Source: Gammaproteobacteria bacterium | Lineage (GTDB): Bacteria; Pseudomonadota; Gammaproteobacteria; Pseudomonadales; Pseudohongiellaceae | Reading direction: 5' to 3' | NCBI GenBank assembly: GCA_002711845.1 | Contig: PASF01000002.1 | Coordinates: 410,224-474,223 of the forward strand | Length of the DNA stretch: 64,000 bases | In this document: positions 1-8,155 of the stretch, in pieces | How the letters are laid out: the number at the start of each line of letters is the position of its first letter | Position numbering within the stretch: position 1 is the stretch's first letter | Made by a program: the position numbers and the translations under genes | The notes under the pieces: model-generated | What the model saw: only the letters and a program-made list of their open reading frames with translations | What the model was told of the DNA's origin: nothing | The model's database searches: none

Positions 1-213
1 ATCGGCGAGACGCAGGTCCTGCCGGAGCCAGACGAGGTTGGTGCGAGGTGCTGAAATAGTCGTGTCTCCCGAGTGAAGGCGAATTGTCAGTGGTACGCTG
101 ACTCACCCGGCAAGGATCATCTGCCAGTTAACAAATCATGGCCTTAATCTGTTATCTTGCGATTGATCAAGGGTTTGGTGATTTAGTGCCGGATCGGCAG
201 CCGGAGGACATTG
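1..213. other. Left-edge non-coding sequence, no gene assigned
   Basis: No convincing gene is visible. Each of the three forward frames is open from the edge for a short distance (stops near 52, 57 and 73), so the tail of an upstream gene may lie here, but nothing identifies it. The only clear signal is a Shine-Dalgarno GGAGG at 203-207 that serves the channel gene starting at 214. Confidence 0.4.
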
Positions 214-1047
214 ATGACAGCTGAAGGTGGCAGGGGCTCGGTGCGACAGCGTTTTTACCACCAGCTCTATGCCGGTGCCTGGACGGGGGAAGGCATGTCG
301 CCGGTGAACCGGCTGGTGTGCCTGCTGGTCGTCATCGCCGCGACAGTGGCAGTGCTGGACACCGAAGTCACACTGCGAAACCGTTTCGGGGACGTGTTTT
401 TCGGCATCGAACTGGTGCTGTTTGGGTTCTTCACCCTGGAGTATGTTGCGCGTGTCTACGCGGCAGGTGAGGACCCGCGCTATCAGGGAATCGCTGGCCG
501 CCTGAAATATATGGTCAGTTTTTGGGCTCTGGTAGACTTACTGGCGATAATACCGTTCCTGGTGACGCTGGGCGCCAATGACGCATTTGTCTTGCGTCTG
601 ATGCGCCTGCTCAGGTTGATGCGGCTGGCGAGACTGGGCCGTTTCAGCGATGCCATGGATGCAGTGGTGTCTGCGGTCGGAGAGCGACGTTATGAATTGA
701 TGCTGAGCCTGCTGGCGGCGATTTTTCTGCTGGTCGGCTCTTCATCCATGCTGTATCTGGTAGAGGCCGAGGCACAGCCGGAGGCATTTGGCAGCATTCC
801 CAGGGCGTTATGGTGGAGCATCGCGACGCTGACCACGGTCGGATACGGTGACGTGACGCCAATCACGGTACTGGGCAAGTTGTTCGCAGGTGTCACAGCC
901 ATTGCGGGTATCGGCCTGATCGCCATGCCGACGGGTGTCTTGGCGGCAGCGTTCAGCGACGCCCTGCAACGCAAACGTAACGGGTCCCGGCGCAGCAATC
1001 GTGCAGCAGCGGATCCCGGTGATAGAGAAGAGAAACAAAATGACTAG
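214..1047 (+). CDS. Voltage-gated-type potassium channel (ion transporter, six TM)
   Basis: This is a 277-residue inner-membrane K+ channel. It shows the S1-S6 plan: four hydrophobic segments, an S4-like segment at about residues 127-145 with arginines every third position (RLMRLLRLMRLARLGR), then S5, a pore loop and S6. The selectivity filter TVGYGD is at about residues 208-213, which fixes potassium selectivity. The C-terminal tail is short and polar, with no cyclic-nucleotide or RCK domain. A TTG at 211 is also in frame, but ATG 214 is better placed behind GGAGG. The gene overlaps the start of the radical SAM gene by 8 bases, so the two are probably co-transcribed. The physiological role (membrane potential or osmotic control) is inference. 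Confidence 0.9.
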   Translation: MTAEGGRGSVRQRFYHQLYAGAWTGEGMSPVNRLVCLLVVIAATVAVLDTEVTLRNRFGDVFFGIELVLFGFFTLEYVARVYAAGEDPRYQGIAGRLKYMVSFWALVDLLAIIPFLVTLGANDAFVLRLMRLLRLMRLARLGRFSDAMDAVVSAVGERRYELMLSLLAAIFLLVGSSSMLYLVEAEAQPEAFGSIPRALWWSIATLTTVGYGDVTPITVLGKLFAGVTAIAGIGLIAMPTGVLAAAFSDALQRKRNGSRRSNRAAADPGDREEKQND

Positions 1048-2017
1048 TTCTGCCCGGCAACAGACACGCACTGACAACGCCAGCATTCCGGTGGTCAATA
1101 TTGTGTCCCCACGACACGTGGATAGCTGGACACATACGCGCGGCGGCGACCCTCGCGGTTACATCGATGGGACTCAGTTGCGCGAACTGTGGATACATAC
1201 CGGCACAGCCTGCAACCTGGCGTGCCCGTTCTGTCTGGAGGGCTCCAGGCCCGGTGATACCCGGATCCCTGCGATGTCACTGGCGGATCTCAAGCCCTTT
1301 ATCCATGAAGCCGAAGACATGGGTGTCGAGCAGTTTTCCTTTACCGGCGGCGAACCCTTTGTCATACGCGATTTTGTCAATATCCTCGACTATGCCAGTC
1401 GCCACAAACCCTGTTTTGTGCTGACCAATGGCACGCGGGTGCTGATGCAGCGTGCCCGTCAGATTCTGCCCTTGCTGGACAACCCGTTCCCGGTCAGCTT
1501 TCGGATCAGCCTGGACTACCCTGATGCTGCGCGCCATGATGCGGGCCGGGGTGAGGGTAGTTTCGCCGAATCCCTGCAGAGCATTCGCTGGTTGCATGAG
1601 CAGGGATTCAAGGTGTCGGTGGCACGACAGATGCAGGTCGATGAAGACAGTGAATTGATCGAAGCCCAGTACCGTGCCGTTTTCCGTCAACATGCTATTC
1701 CGCATGCAGTCGCCTTCACGGCTTTTCCGGATTTTGGGTTACCTGGCACTGAAGATGGCACCCCGGAGGTGACCGAGGCATGTATGGAAAAATACCCGAC
1801 TGCACAGAGTCGTGAGCATTTCATGTGTACGCACACCCGGATGCTGGTCAATACCGATCGGGGCGTGCGGGTGTATGCCTGCACACTGGTGGATGACGAC
1901 CCTGACTATGATCTGGGAGGCACCCTGGCAGAGAGCATGAAGACACGTATCATGCTTCGTCATCATCGCTGTTTCAGCTGCTACAGGTTCGGCGCCAGTT
2001 GCAGTGCCCCGGTTTAA
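1040..2017 (+). CDS. Radical SAM protein of unknown substrate, with C-terminal Cys cluster
   Basis: A 325-residue radical S-adenosylmethionine enzyme. The 4Fe-4S/SAM motif CNLACPFC (Cys 58, 62, 65) is canonical CxxxCxxC, and the following TGGEPF is the GGE SAM-binding motif. The last quarter has further cysteines (YACTL, RCFSCYRFGASC), which resemble the SPASM/twitch region that binds auxiliary clusters, so a peptide or small-protein substrate is possible. I see no small precursor gene next to it. ATG 1040 is chosen over more upstream in-frame codons because an AGAAGAGA stretch precedes it and it overlaps the channel stop by 8 bases. The specific reaction is not recognisable to me. Confidence 0.8.
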   Translation: MTSSARQQTRTDNASIPVVNIVSPRHVDSWTHTRGGDPRGYIDGTQLRELWIHTGTACNLACPFCLEGSRPGDTRIPAMSLADLKPFIHEAEDMGVEQFSFTGGEPFVIRDFVNILDYASRHKPCFVLTNGTRVLMQRARQILPLLDNPFPVSFRISLDYPDAARHDAGRGEGSFAESLQSIRWLHEQGFKVSVARQMQVDEDSELIEAQYRAVFRQHAIPHAVAFTAFPDFGLPGTEDGTPEVTEACMEKYPTAQSREHFMCTHTRMLVNTDRGVRVYACTLVDDDPDYDLGGTLAESMKTRIMLRHHRCFSCYRFGASCSAPV

Positions 2018-2067
2018 GCGCAAAAAATTCAGTAAACGATCCCGGTAGTCGAAGTCCGGCCCCGCTT

Positions 2068-2853
2068 CTAAAGACCGGTCGCACGCTCGAAGAAACGCCG
2101 CGTCTCCTCGTCCGCCGGGAAATAGCTTTCGATCATCAGCTCCTGCAGGCCGGCGTCCAGTGCCGTGCCAAAGCTGCTGAGTGTCGAGAACACCCTCAAC
2201 TGTTGGCCGCGGATGTCCAGTTCGGAGGTCAGCATGGGGCCTTCCCACGAATCCGGGGACGGTGTCTGCCAGTCCTGCGGCGGATCCATGCTGAGCAGTG
2301 TCGTCATCAGTTTTGCCAGACCCGCGGTCGGATGAGTGTTAAGTTGCAGACGCAGACGGCGCAGCAGCAGAGAGGCCACGGTCTCCCAGTTGGTCAGGTA
2401 GGGCCGCAAACTGTCGGGATGAAAAATATGTTCCAGCATATTGGCTGATTGCTGTAACCGTTCGGCTGGCATCAATGCCAGCATCAGATTCTGCATCGCC
2501 GTATTGCTCATCAGCAGATTCCACTCGAAGTCGAGTACTGCCGCCGGATAGGGATCGTGTTTGTCCAGCATGATCTGCAGGGCCTCACGCACCGGTTGCA
2601 TGGCGCTGTCATCCAGGGACATGTCGGAGAAGACGGCGGCGTACCCAAAGGCATTCATCAGCCGGTTGCTGTCACGATGGCTCAGCCCCATAACCTCGGA
2701 CAGCCGCAGCAGCATGTCACGGCTGGGCTGCGCTCGCCCGGTTTCGATAAAACTGATGTGACGAGCTGACACGTCGGCCTGCAGACCCAGATCAAGTTGC
2801 GACAGGCGTCTGGCGCGTCGGATTTCCGTCAGGACATGACCGGTGGCTGGCAT
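2068..2853 (-). CDS. XRE-family regulator with MmyB-like ligand domain
   Basis: A 261-residue transcription factor. Residues about 1-70 form a Cro/C1-type helix-turn-helix (LSQLDLGLQADVSARHIS, then FIETGRAQPS). The remainder matches the MmyB-type sensor domain, with the typical DPYPAAVLDFEWNLLMSN stretch, a region that in this family binds a hydrophobic ligand. It is divergent from the small membrane protein at 3018, and the space between carries two palindromes (2913-2929 and 2941-2957) that are likely operators. Regulation of the divergent neighbour and of itself is inferred from this layout. Confidence 0.85.
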   Translation of the reverse strand: MPATGHVLTEIRRARRLSQLDLGLQADVSARHISFIETGRAQPSRDMLLRLSEVMGLSHRDSNRLMNAFGYAAVFSDMSLDDSAMQPVREALQIMLDKHDPYPAAVLDFEWNLLMSNTAMQNLMLALMPAERLQQSANMLEHIFHPDSLRPYLTNWETVASLLLRRLRLQLNTHPTAGLAKLMTTLLSMDPPQDWQTPSPDSWEGPMLTSELDIRGQQLRVFSTLSSFGTALDAGLQELMIESYFPADEETRRFFERATGL

Positions 2854-2912
2854 GGGAAGCTACCTTTTGTTGGGGCGGGCTCTGATTCTTGCGCATTTAC
2901 TGACCCAAGACC

Positions 2913-2929
2913 ATTACTTCTGAGGTAAT
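2913..2929. promoter_or_regulatory. Palindromic operator candidate 1 (XRE/membrane-protein gap)
   Basis: ATTACTTCTGAGGTAAT is a near-perfect 17-bp inverted repeat (ATTAC-yTC-n-GAr-GTAAT) in the divergent intergenic region. It sits 60 bp upstream of the XRE start. Binding by that XRE protein is inferred from position only. Confidence 0.5.
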
Positions 2930-2940
2930 TGAGCGGCATG

Positions 2941-2957
2941 ATCATCCGCCGGATGAT
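2941..2957. promoter_or_regulatory. Palindromic operator candidate 2 (XRE/membrane-protein gap)
   Basis: ATCATCCGCCGGATGAT is a perfect inverted repeat (8-bp arms around a single central base). It lies 11 bp beyond the first palindrome and 60 bp before the membrane-protein ATG. Its sequence is unrelated to the first palindrome, which suggests a second regulator or a hairpin at the 5' end of the transcript. Confidence 0.45.
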
Positions 2958-3017
2958 GTTCCCGTGCCGATCACACCTGGTCGGCGTTTATACCATCGTT
3001 ACGACAGGAGCTCCGTC

Positions 3018-3428
3018 ATGAAATTACCGAGTCTGGCTACTACGTTGCTGGTAAATGTTATCTGTTCTGCCGCGGTCGGCGCCGTGCTGGTGGTTGCACC
3101 CACGACCATGGCCGGCGTCATCGGTGAGGTGCCGGCATGGCTTTGTCAGCTGGTCGGTGCCGGATTGCTGCTGTTCGCCGCCTGGGTGTACTGGATATCC
3201 CGAAGACTGCCGGATGCCCGCACCGGCGTTACCTGGGTATTTGCGCTGGACATGGTGTGGGTCGTCGGCGTACCGGTTGTCATGGTGGTGTTTGCCAGTT
3301 ACCTGACGTTGTGGGGGCATAGTCTGTTGGGCGGTTCGGCGCTGTTGGTGGCGGGCTTCGCCTGGCTGGAGTGGTACTGGGTCAGGCGCATTTCGGACAC
3401 CAGCCGGCAGCATGCCGACGCCGTGTGA
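3018..3428 (+). CDS. Small four-TM membrane protein, unknown function
   Basis: A 136-residue, very hydrophobic protein with four predicted membrane segments (roughly residues 8-30, 43-60, 72-92 and 98-117). The C-terminus is short and charged. ATG 3018 has AGGAG at 3006-3010, so the longer frame beginning at 2964 is not needed. It is divergent from the XRE/MmyB-like regulator and is the probable target of that regulator. I do not recognise a named family. Confidence 0.7.
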   Translation: MKLPSLATTLLVNVICSAAVGAVLVVAPTTMAGVIGEVPAWLCQLVGAGLLLFAAWVYWISRRLPDARTGVTWVFALDMVWVVGVPVVMVVFASYLTLWGHSLLGGSALLVAGFAWLEWYWVRRISDTSRQHADAV

Positions 3429-3439
3429 GCTGCGCTCAG

Positions 3440-3952
3440 TCAGGTGTTGACGACCAGGCGGTTGTTATTGTCGCGGCTGCGTTTGATCAGGTCTTGGTGG
3501 TTGACCGAGGGTGACGATTTACACAGTCGGTCATACAGCACCACGTTAACAGACGCCGCCAGATTCATGCAGCCGACAGTGGGCACAAACACAACATGGT
3601 CGGCGGCATCAATGACACTCTGGGGCAATGATCCGTCCTCCGGGCCAAAAACATAGAGAGCGTGTCGTGGGTGTTCAAACTGCGGCAGCGCTTTGGCGCC
3701 CTCGGCCAATTCGACGCAGACCACTTGCATGTTCCCGGGCAGATCGCCCAGCAGGTCTGTGACCTGGGACAGCGGTATTGTGGTGTGGACATTCTTGGTG
3801 TCGGTCTGATACTTCACTGCGCGCGAAAAGCGTTCGCCCGTGTAGCGCACGGCACTGGCCTGATAGCAACCGGCGGCGCGCATGACAGAGCCGACATTCT
3901 CGGGGCTTTTAGGGTTTTGTAAACCGATGATCACAGTTTGCGGGGGCGTCAT
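3440..3952 (-). CDS. TrmH/SpoU-family RNA 2'-O-methyltransferase
   Basis: A 170-residue single-domain SPOUT methyltransferase. Motif 1 (NPKSPENVGSVMRAAGC), motif 2 (ALYVFGPEDGSL) and motif 3 (VPTVGCMNLAASVNVVLYDR) are all present and form the knotted SAM site. There is no N-terminal substrate-binding extension, so it is of the compact TrmL-like size. The target RNA and nucleotide cannot be read from the sequence. It ends 11 bp from the convergent membrane-protein gene and lies just downstream of the crotonase gene on the same strand (33-bp gap). Confidence 0.85.
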   Translation of the reverse strand: MTPPQTVIIGLQNPKSPENVGSVMRAAGCYQASAVRYTGERFSRAVKYQTDTKNVHTTIPLSQVTDLLGDLPGNMQVVCVELAEGAKALPQFEHPRHALYVFGPEDGSLPQSVIDAADHVVFVPTVGCMNLAASVNVVLYDRLCKSSPSVNHQDLIKRSRDNNNRLVVNT

Positions 3953-3985
3953 CGTCGTTTAAGGCGGGTCTCGCCAGGCTGGGAA

Positions 3986-4807
3986 TTACACATCCTTGAA
4001 CACCGGCGCGCGCTTCTCGAAGTAGGCCGTGACGGCCTCATTCTGGTTATCGGAACCGATCAGCTGGTGAATTTCGTCGCGCTCCGCCGCGAACTGCTTG
4101 GCGGCTTCCGCTCTTAGCGTTCGCGTTAACAGTCGCTTGGCGGCGCGCACCGCGTCGGGGCTGCGGCTGGCTATCTCGCGGGCCAGGGTTTGTGCGGCTG
4201 CCAGCGGGTCTTCCGATAAATGGGTGACCAGCCCCAGTGCGTGCCCTTCAGCGGCGGCAAGCATTCTGGCGGTATAAACCAGTTCGCGCGCAACATCCGG
4301 GCGGACCAGATGTGACAGCATCAGGGTGCCGGTCATGTCCGGGATCAGCCCCCAGAACGTCTCGCGCACGGACAGTTGCGTATCAGGATGGGCGATGCGG
4401 ATATCAGCGCCCAGCGCAATCTGCATGCCACCTCCCAGCGCGTGGCCCTGCAGAGCGGCAATGACCGGGACCGGCATCTCCTGCCACACCCAGCAGACCT
4501 GTTGCGCCAGGTGCGTGATGGCGTCTTCGGACACCATGGTGCCAATGGTGGACGGTTGGCCATCACGCTGCGACATGCCTTTGAACGAGCCGAAGTCCAG
4601 GCCAGCACAGAAGGATTCACCGGCGCCGGACAGGACCACCGCACGCAGGCCCGGCAGCATCTTGAGTGCCTCACCGGCAGCGGCCAGCGACTGGAACAGG
4701 GCATCATCAAGGGCGTTGCGTTTATCCGGCCGGTTCAGACGCACATCAGCGATGCCCTGGCGCAGGCTGACCGTGACGCGATTTTCCTTGATTCCTTCGA
4801 TGTGCAT
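3986..4807 (-). CDS. Crotonase (enoyl-CoA hydratase/isomerase) family protein
   Basis: A 273-residue crotonase-fold acyl-CoA enzyme. The oxyanion-hole segments are clear: SFCAGLDFGSF and ALGGGMQIALGADIRIA. In classical hydratases the residue after GGGx is glutamate (the first catalytic Glu). Here it is Gln (GGGMQ), while the second glutamate (VRETFWGLIPD) is kept. A simple hydratase reaction is therefore doubtful; isomerase or another crotonase chemistry is possible. The start ATG is preceded by GGGGAGGC. It is divergent from the SDR gene at 4969, and both would suit acyl-CoA or alcohol metabolism, although no pathway is proven. Confidence 0.85.
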   Translation of the reverse strand: MHIEGIKENRVTVSLRQGIADVRLNRPDKRNALDDALFQSLAAAGEALKMLPGLRAVVLSGAGESFCAGLDFGSFKGMSQRDGQPSTIGTMVSEDAITHLAQQVCWVWQEMPVPVIAALQGHALGGGMQIALGADIRIAHPDTQLSVRETFWGLIPDMTGTLMLSHLVRPDVARELVYTARMLAAAEGHALGLVTHLSEDPLAAAQTLAREIASRSPDAVRAAKRLLTRTLRAEAAKQFAAERDEIHQLIGSDNQNEAVTAYFEKRAPVFKDV

Positions 4808-4968
4808 GGGTGCCTCCCCTGGGCGTGTGTCCGGGTGAACGTTGAAGTCTAATTCTAAATCCGTAGCAGGGAAAGAACCATCTAATCCGGGCTATGCTAC
4901 CATCGAGCCATCCGTTTCCCGCTGCAGCCGGGACACTTACATTCAACAGCAGGCATGAAGGGTTTATC

Positions 4969-5745
4969 ATGAGCAGAGGATTATTTGATCTGAGCGGCAA
5001 AGTGGCACTGGTCACGGGCGGCAATGGAGGTATTGGCCTGGGATTTGCCATGGGCATTGCCCGGCAGGGTGGTGATGTGTGTATCTGGGGACGCAATGAC
5101 AGTAAGAACCGTCAGGCCGTCGAGCAGCTTGGTCAGTTTGGCACGCGCGTTCACGCGATAAAATGCGACGTGGTCGATGAAGTGGTGGTGGAGCAGGCAT
5201 TTGCCGACACGCTGACCCGGTTCGGGCGGGTTGATGCGTGTTTTGCCAATGCCGGTGTCGGTGGTGGTGGCCGCTTTGATGAGCTGACGCTGGCGCAATG
5301 GCGGCAGGTGATGGCGGTCAATCTGGATGGTCTGTTCCTGACCCTGCGCGCGGCGGCACGGCACATGAAAGCGCGGGCAGAAGCCGGCGATGCTGGCGGG
5401 CGTCTGATCGGCACGTCATCCATCGGTGCGAAGCTGGGCATGGTGGGCGGTGAGGCCTATGCCGGCAGCAAAGGCGCAGTGCTGTCGATCATGAAGGGGC
5501 TGGCAGTGGAGTATGCGCGCTATGGGGTCACGGCAAACTCGGTGTTGCCCGGTCATATCGAAACCGCAATGACTGAGGAAACCTACCAGCGCGAGAAGTT
5601 TCACAATGCCATCATGCCGCGGATTCCGGCGCGCCGCTGGGGCACGCCGGAAGACTTTGAGGGCATTGCCGCCTATCTGATGAGTGATGCCAGCCGCTAC
5701 CATACCGGTGACAGCTTCGTCATCGACGGCGGTTTTATTATCTGA
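4969..5745 (+). CDS. SDR-family oxidoreductase (NAD(P)-dependent)
   Basis: A 258-residue classical short-chain dehydrogenase/reductase. The cofactor motif TGGNGGIG is at about residues 16-23, ANAG is present, the catalytic Ser lies in GTSSIGAK, and the YAGSK motif supplies Tyr and Lys. The C-terminal VIDGG is typical. Length matches the family. ATG 4969 is preferred over an in-frame ATG at 4894 because homologous proteins begin just before the LSGKVALVTGG strand. The substrate cannot be predicted. It is divergent from the crotonase. Confidence 0.88.
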   Translation: MSRGLFDLSGKVALVTGGNGGIGLGFAMGIARQGGDVCIWGRNDSKNRQAVEQLGQFGTRVHAIKCDVVDEVVVEQAFADTLTRFGRVDACFANAGVGGGGRFDELTLAQWRQVMAVNLDGLFLTLRAAARHMKARAEAGDAGGRLIGTSSIGAKLGMVGGEAYAGSKGAVLSIMKGLAVEYARYGVTANSVLPGHIETAMTEETYQREKFHNAIMPRIPARRWGTPEDFEGIAAYLMSDASRYHTGDSFVIDGGFII

Positions 5746-5755
5746 ACGTGCTGGT

Positions 5756-6241
5756 CTACATTTCCCTCAGGGAGTTGTAGGCCTTGCTCAGCGCGATACG
5801 TTCTTTCTCTTCGCCGGCTTTCAGGTCGGCAAACACGTCGCGTACTTCGGGAACATTGCTGCCGTCATGCAGCACGGTCAGCAGTTCCTCAATGTATTTC
5901 TCGGCGCGACTGCCCAGCTCGTAGAAGTCATCGGGGTCCAGACTGGCTGCGGTTTCCGGTTTCAGGTCGGCTTCCAGGTTGGTCAGAAATTCGTTCGGAT
6001 CCTCTGGGTAGGATACCTGCAGCATGGTTCCCAGGATCCGGTCGGGCGCCGTTTCCTGATACGCGGTCAGTGTTTCCACCAGGCGCAGCTCGCGGCGCTG
6101 CATCTCTTCGGCCAGCAGTCGGGAGTATTTGTTGTCCATCATGGCGCTGAGCCGGCCGTACACATTTGCCAGTTTTTGATGGAACTTGATCAGAATGGTC
6201 AGCAGATGTGTCACTTTGTCATAACTGGGTACACGGCTCAT
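5756..6241 (-). CDS. All-helical hypothetical protein (ferritin-like four-helix appearance)
   Basis: A 161-residue acidic protein predicted almost entirely helical, with helix-forming stretches such as LLTILIKFHQKLANVYGRLS and a repeated pattern of Glu/His/Tyr residues (KLANVY, LLAEEMQRRELRL). This resembles a rubrerythrin/ferritin-like bundle, but I cannot show a full di-iron ligand set. ATG 6241 is chosen because GGAGACC lies just before it; the longer frame would run into the trpG leader. It is divergent from trpG and convergent with the SDR gene. Confidence 0.65.
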   Translation of the reverse strand: MSRVPSYDKVTHLLTILIKFHQKLANVYGRLSAMMDNKYSRLLAEEMQRRELRLVETLTAYQETAPDRILGTMLQVSYPEDPNEFLTNLEADLKPETAASLDPDDFYELGSRAEKYIEELLTVLHDGSNVPEVRDVFADLKAGEEKERIALSKAYNSLREM

Positions 6242-6355
6242 GAGGTCTCCTTGTCTTGCCAGACGGTTACTTGCAGAACACCCCAGCATACCGTTTTCGC
6301 CGCCGTTCGTCAGCCCGGCACCCGCTAAAGTCACGATATTACCATTGAGAGGTTT

Positions 6356-6415
6356 ATGTCTGTGCGGTTTTGGGAGAAAATGCAGCTCTCGTCGCGCCGT
6401 CAGGTGGCGCGATAG
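6356..6415 (+). CDS. Possible 19-codon leader peptide before trpG
   Basis: ATG 6356 follows GAGAGG with suitable spacing and encodes 19 residues including one Trp (RFWEK). The stop lies within an inverted repeat TCGCGCC-N7-GGCGCGA. It ends 26 bp before trpG. With only one Trp codon and no U-tract after the hairpin, attenuation by tryptophan is weakly supported. Treat as a candidate only. Confidence 0.25.
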   Translation: MSVRFWEKMQLSSRRQVAR

Positions 6416-6441
6416 AAGGGAATTCAGGGGATAGCCGCCAG

Positions 6442-7020
6442 ATGATCTTGATGATCGATAATTACGACTCATTTACCTACAATATCGTGCAATATCTTGG
6501 CGAGTTAGGTGCAGATGTTCAGGTTTATCGCAATGACGCCTTGTCGCTTGCAGACATTGACAAGCTGGCGCCGGCCAAAATCGTGATCTCACCGGGGCCA
6601 TGTTCTCCCAGTGAAGCCGGTATCTCCATTGATGTGATCAGGCACTTCGCCGGCCGCATACCGATTCTGGGCGTCTGCCTGGGACATCAAAGTATCGGTC
6701 AGGCGTTTGGTGGCGATGTCATCAGGGCCAGGCAGGTCATGCATGGCAAGCTGTCCGCCATTCATCACACCAACACCGGCGTGTTCAGTGCGCTGCCCAG
6801 TCCGTTCACGGCAACCCGTTATCACTCGCTGGTCGTGGACAGCAAAACGCTGCCCGACTGCCTGGAGGTCACGGCCTGGACCCAACTGGCAGATGGCAGT
6901 GTTGATGAGATCATGGGGCTGAGGCACAAATCCATGGATCTGGAGGGGGTACAGTTTCATCCGGAATCCATACTCAGTGAGCATGGCCACCAGTTGCTGA
7001 AGAACTTCCTGCAACGCTGA
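6442..7020 (+). CDS. trpG: Anthranilate synthase component II (glutamine amidotransferase)
   Basis: A 192-residue class I glutamine amidotransferase that supplies ammonia to TrpE for anthranilate synthesis; in such bacteria it may also serve PabB. N-terminal [14 protein letters not shown] is diagnostic. The catalytic Cys is in GVCLGHQS, and the His-Glu pair is in VQFHPESI. The start at 6442 matches family N-termini. It begins trpG-trpD-trpC, with trpD 27 bp downstream. trpE is not in the window. Confidence 0.95.
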   Translation: MILMIDNYDSFTYNIVQYLGELGADVQVYRNDALSLADIDKLAPAKIVISPGPCSPSEAGISIDVIRHFAGRIPILGVCLGHQSIGQAFGGDVIRARQVMHGKLSAIHHTNTGVFSALPSPFTATRYHSLVVDSKTLPDCLEVTAWTQLADGSVDEIMGLRHKSMDLEGVQFHPESILSEHGHQLLKNFLQR

Positions 7021-7047
7021 CAGAGACAAACCAACAACAGGTGTTTT

Positions 7048-8079
7048 ATGGATATCAAACAGGCGATCCGCCAACTCACCGAACGTCAGGACTTCAGTGC
7101 CGCGCAGATGGCCGCGTTGATGCGCGAGCTGATGACAGGACAGTGCACCGATGCGCAGATTGCTGCGGTCTTGATAGCGTTACAGATGAAAGGTATCAGG
7201 ACGCCGGAACTGCTGGGTGCTGTGCAGGTCATGCGAGAGCTGGCGACACCCGTCGAGGTGCCGCCGGACGCTCACCTGGTGGATACCTGTGGCACCGGCG
7301 GCACGGGCACGGATACCTTCAATATTTCCACGTCAGCAGCCATGGTCGCCGCCTGTGCCGGCGCCAGAGTGGCCAAGCATGGCAACCGCGGTGCCACCAG
7401 CAAAAGCGGCAGTGCCGATCTGCTTGAGGCTGCCGGCGTCAAACTGAGCATGACACCGGCGCAAGTGGCAGCCTGCATAGCGGAGCTCGGGGTTGGCTTC
7501 ATGTTTGCCCCCGGCCACCATAGCGCCATGAAACATGTGATCGGGGCGCGACGCGAAATTGGCGTGCGCACCATTTTTAATATGCTGGGGCCGCTGACCA
7601 ACCCGGCATCGGCGCCGAATCAGGTACTGGGTGTATTTGACCCGGTGTGGATTGAGCCGATACTCGATGTGCTCCTGGAGCTGGGATCGCGTCACGTGCT
7701 GGTGTTGGCGGCTGACGACGGGCTGGATGAGATCAGTATCTCGGCAGTAACCCAGATCGGCGAGTTGCGGGACGGCCATATTGTCCGCTACGCCGTCAGT
7801 CCGGCAGATTTTGGCATGACACAGCGCGACGGTATCGCCATGCTGCAAGTCAGCTCGCCGCAGGAAAGTTATGCCCTGGTACAAAAAGCCCTGACCTATG
7901 CGGACGAAGCGGCCGGCGACATTGTCGCCCTGAACGCCGGGGCAGCAATATATGCGGCCAATCTGGTGGATGACCTGCCTGCCGGTGTCGCCCGCGCACA
8001 GGCTATCCTGCGCAGCGGCGAAGCGCTGCAGAAACTGCAGGCCCTGGCCAGCTTTACGTCGACACTGAACCCGGACTGA
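7048..8079 (+). CDS. trpD: Anthranilate phosphoribosyltransferase
   Basis: A 343-residue enzyme that joins anthranilate to PRPP, the second step of tryptophan synthesis. The PRPP/pyrophosphate loop DTCGTGGTGTDTFNIST is at about residues 79-95, and KHGNRGATSKSGSADLLE follows at about 110-127. Length is standard. It lies between trpG and trpC on the same strand. Confidence 0.96.
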   Translation: MDIKQAIRQLTERQDFSAAQMAALMRELMTGQCTDAQIAAVLIALQMKGIRTPELLGAVQVMRELATPVEVPPDAHLVDTCGTGGTGTDTFNISTSAAMVAACAGARVAKHGNRGATSKSGSADLLEAAGVKLSMTPAQVAACIAELGVGFMFAPGHHSAMKHVIGARREIGVRTIFNMLGPLTNPASAPNQVLGVFDPVWIEPILDVLLELGSRHVLVLAADDGLDEISISAVTQIGELRDGHIVRYAVSPADFGMTQRDGIAMLQVSSPQESYALVQKALTYADEAAGDIVALNAGAAIYAANLVDDLPAGVARAQAILRSGEALQKLQALASFTSTLNPD

Positions 8080-8155
8080 CGCCAGCGTTGTCATGGGCCC
8101 GTTCCGGTGTCCATGCACGCCCCCTTAGAGCCCGCTTGAATACGAGAATGTCATT

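Noticed and set aside
2068-3428. XRE gene plus small membrane protein as a toxin-antitoxin pair
   Set aside because: The genes are divergent, and the regulator has a full MmyB-like sensor domain instead of being a short antitoxin.
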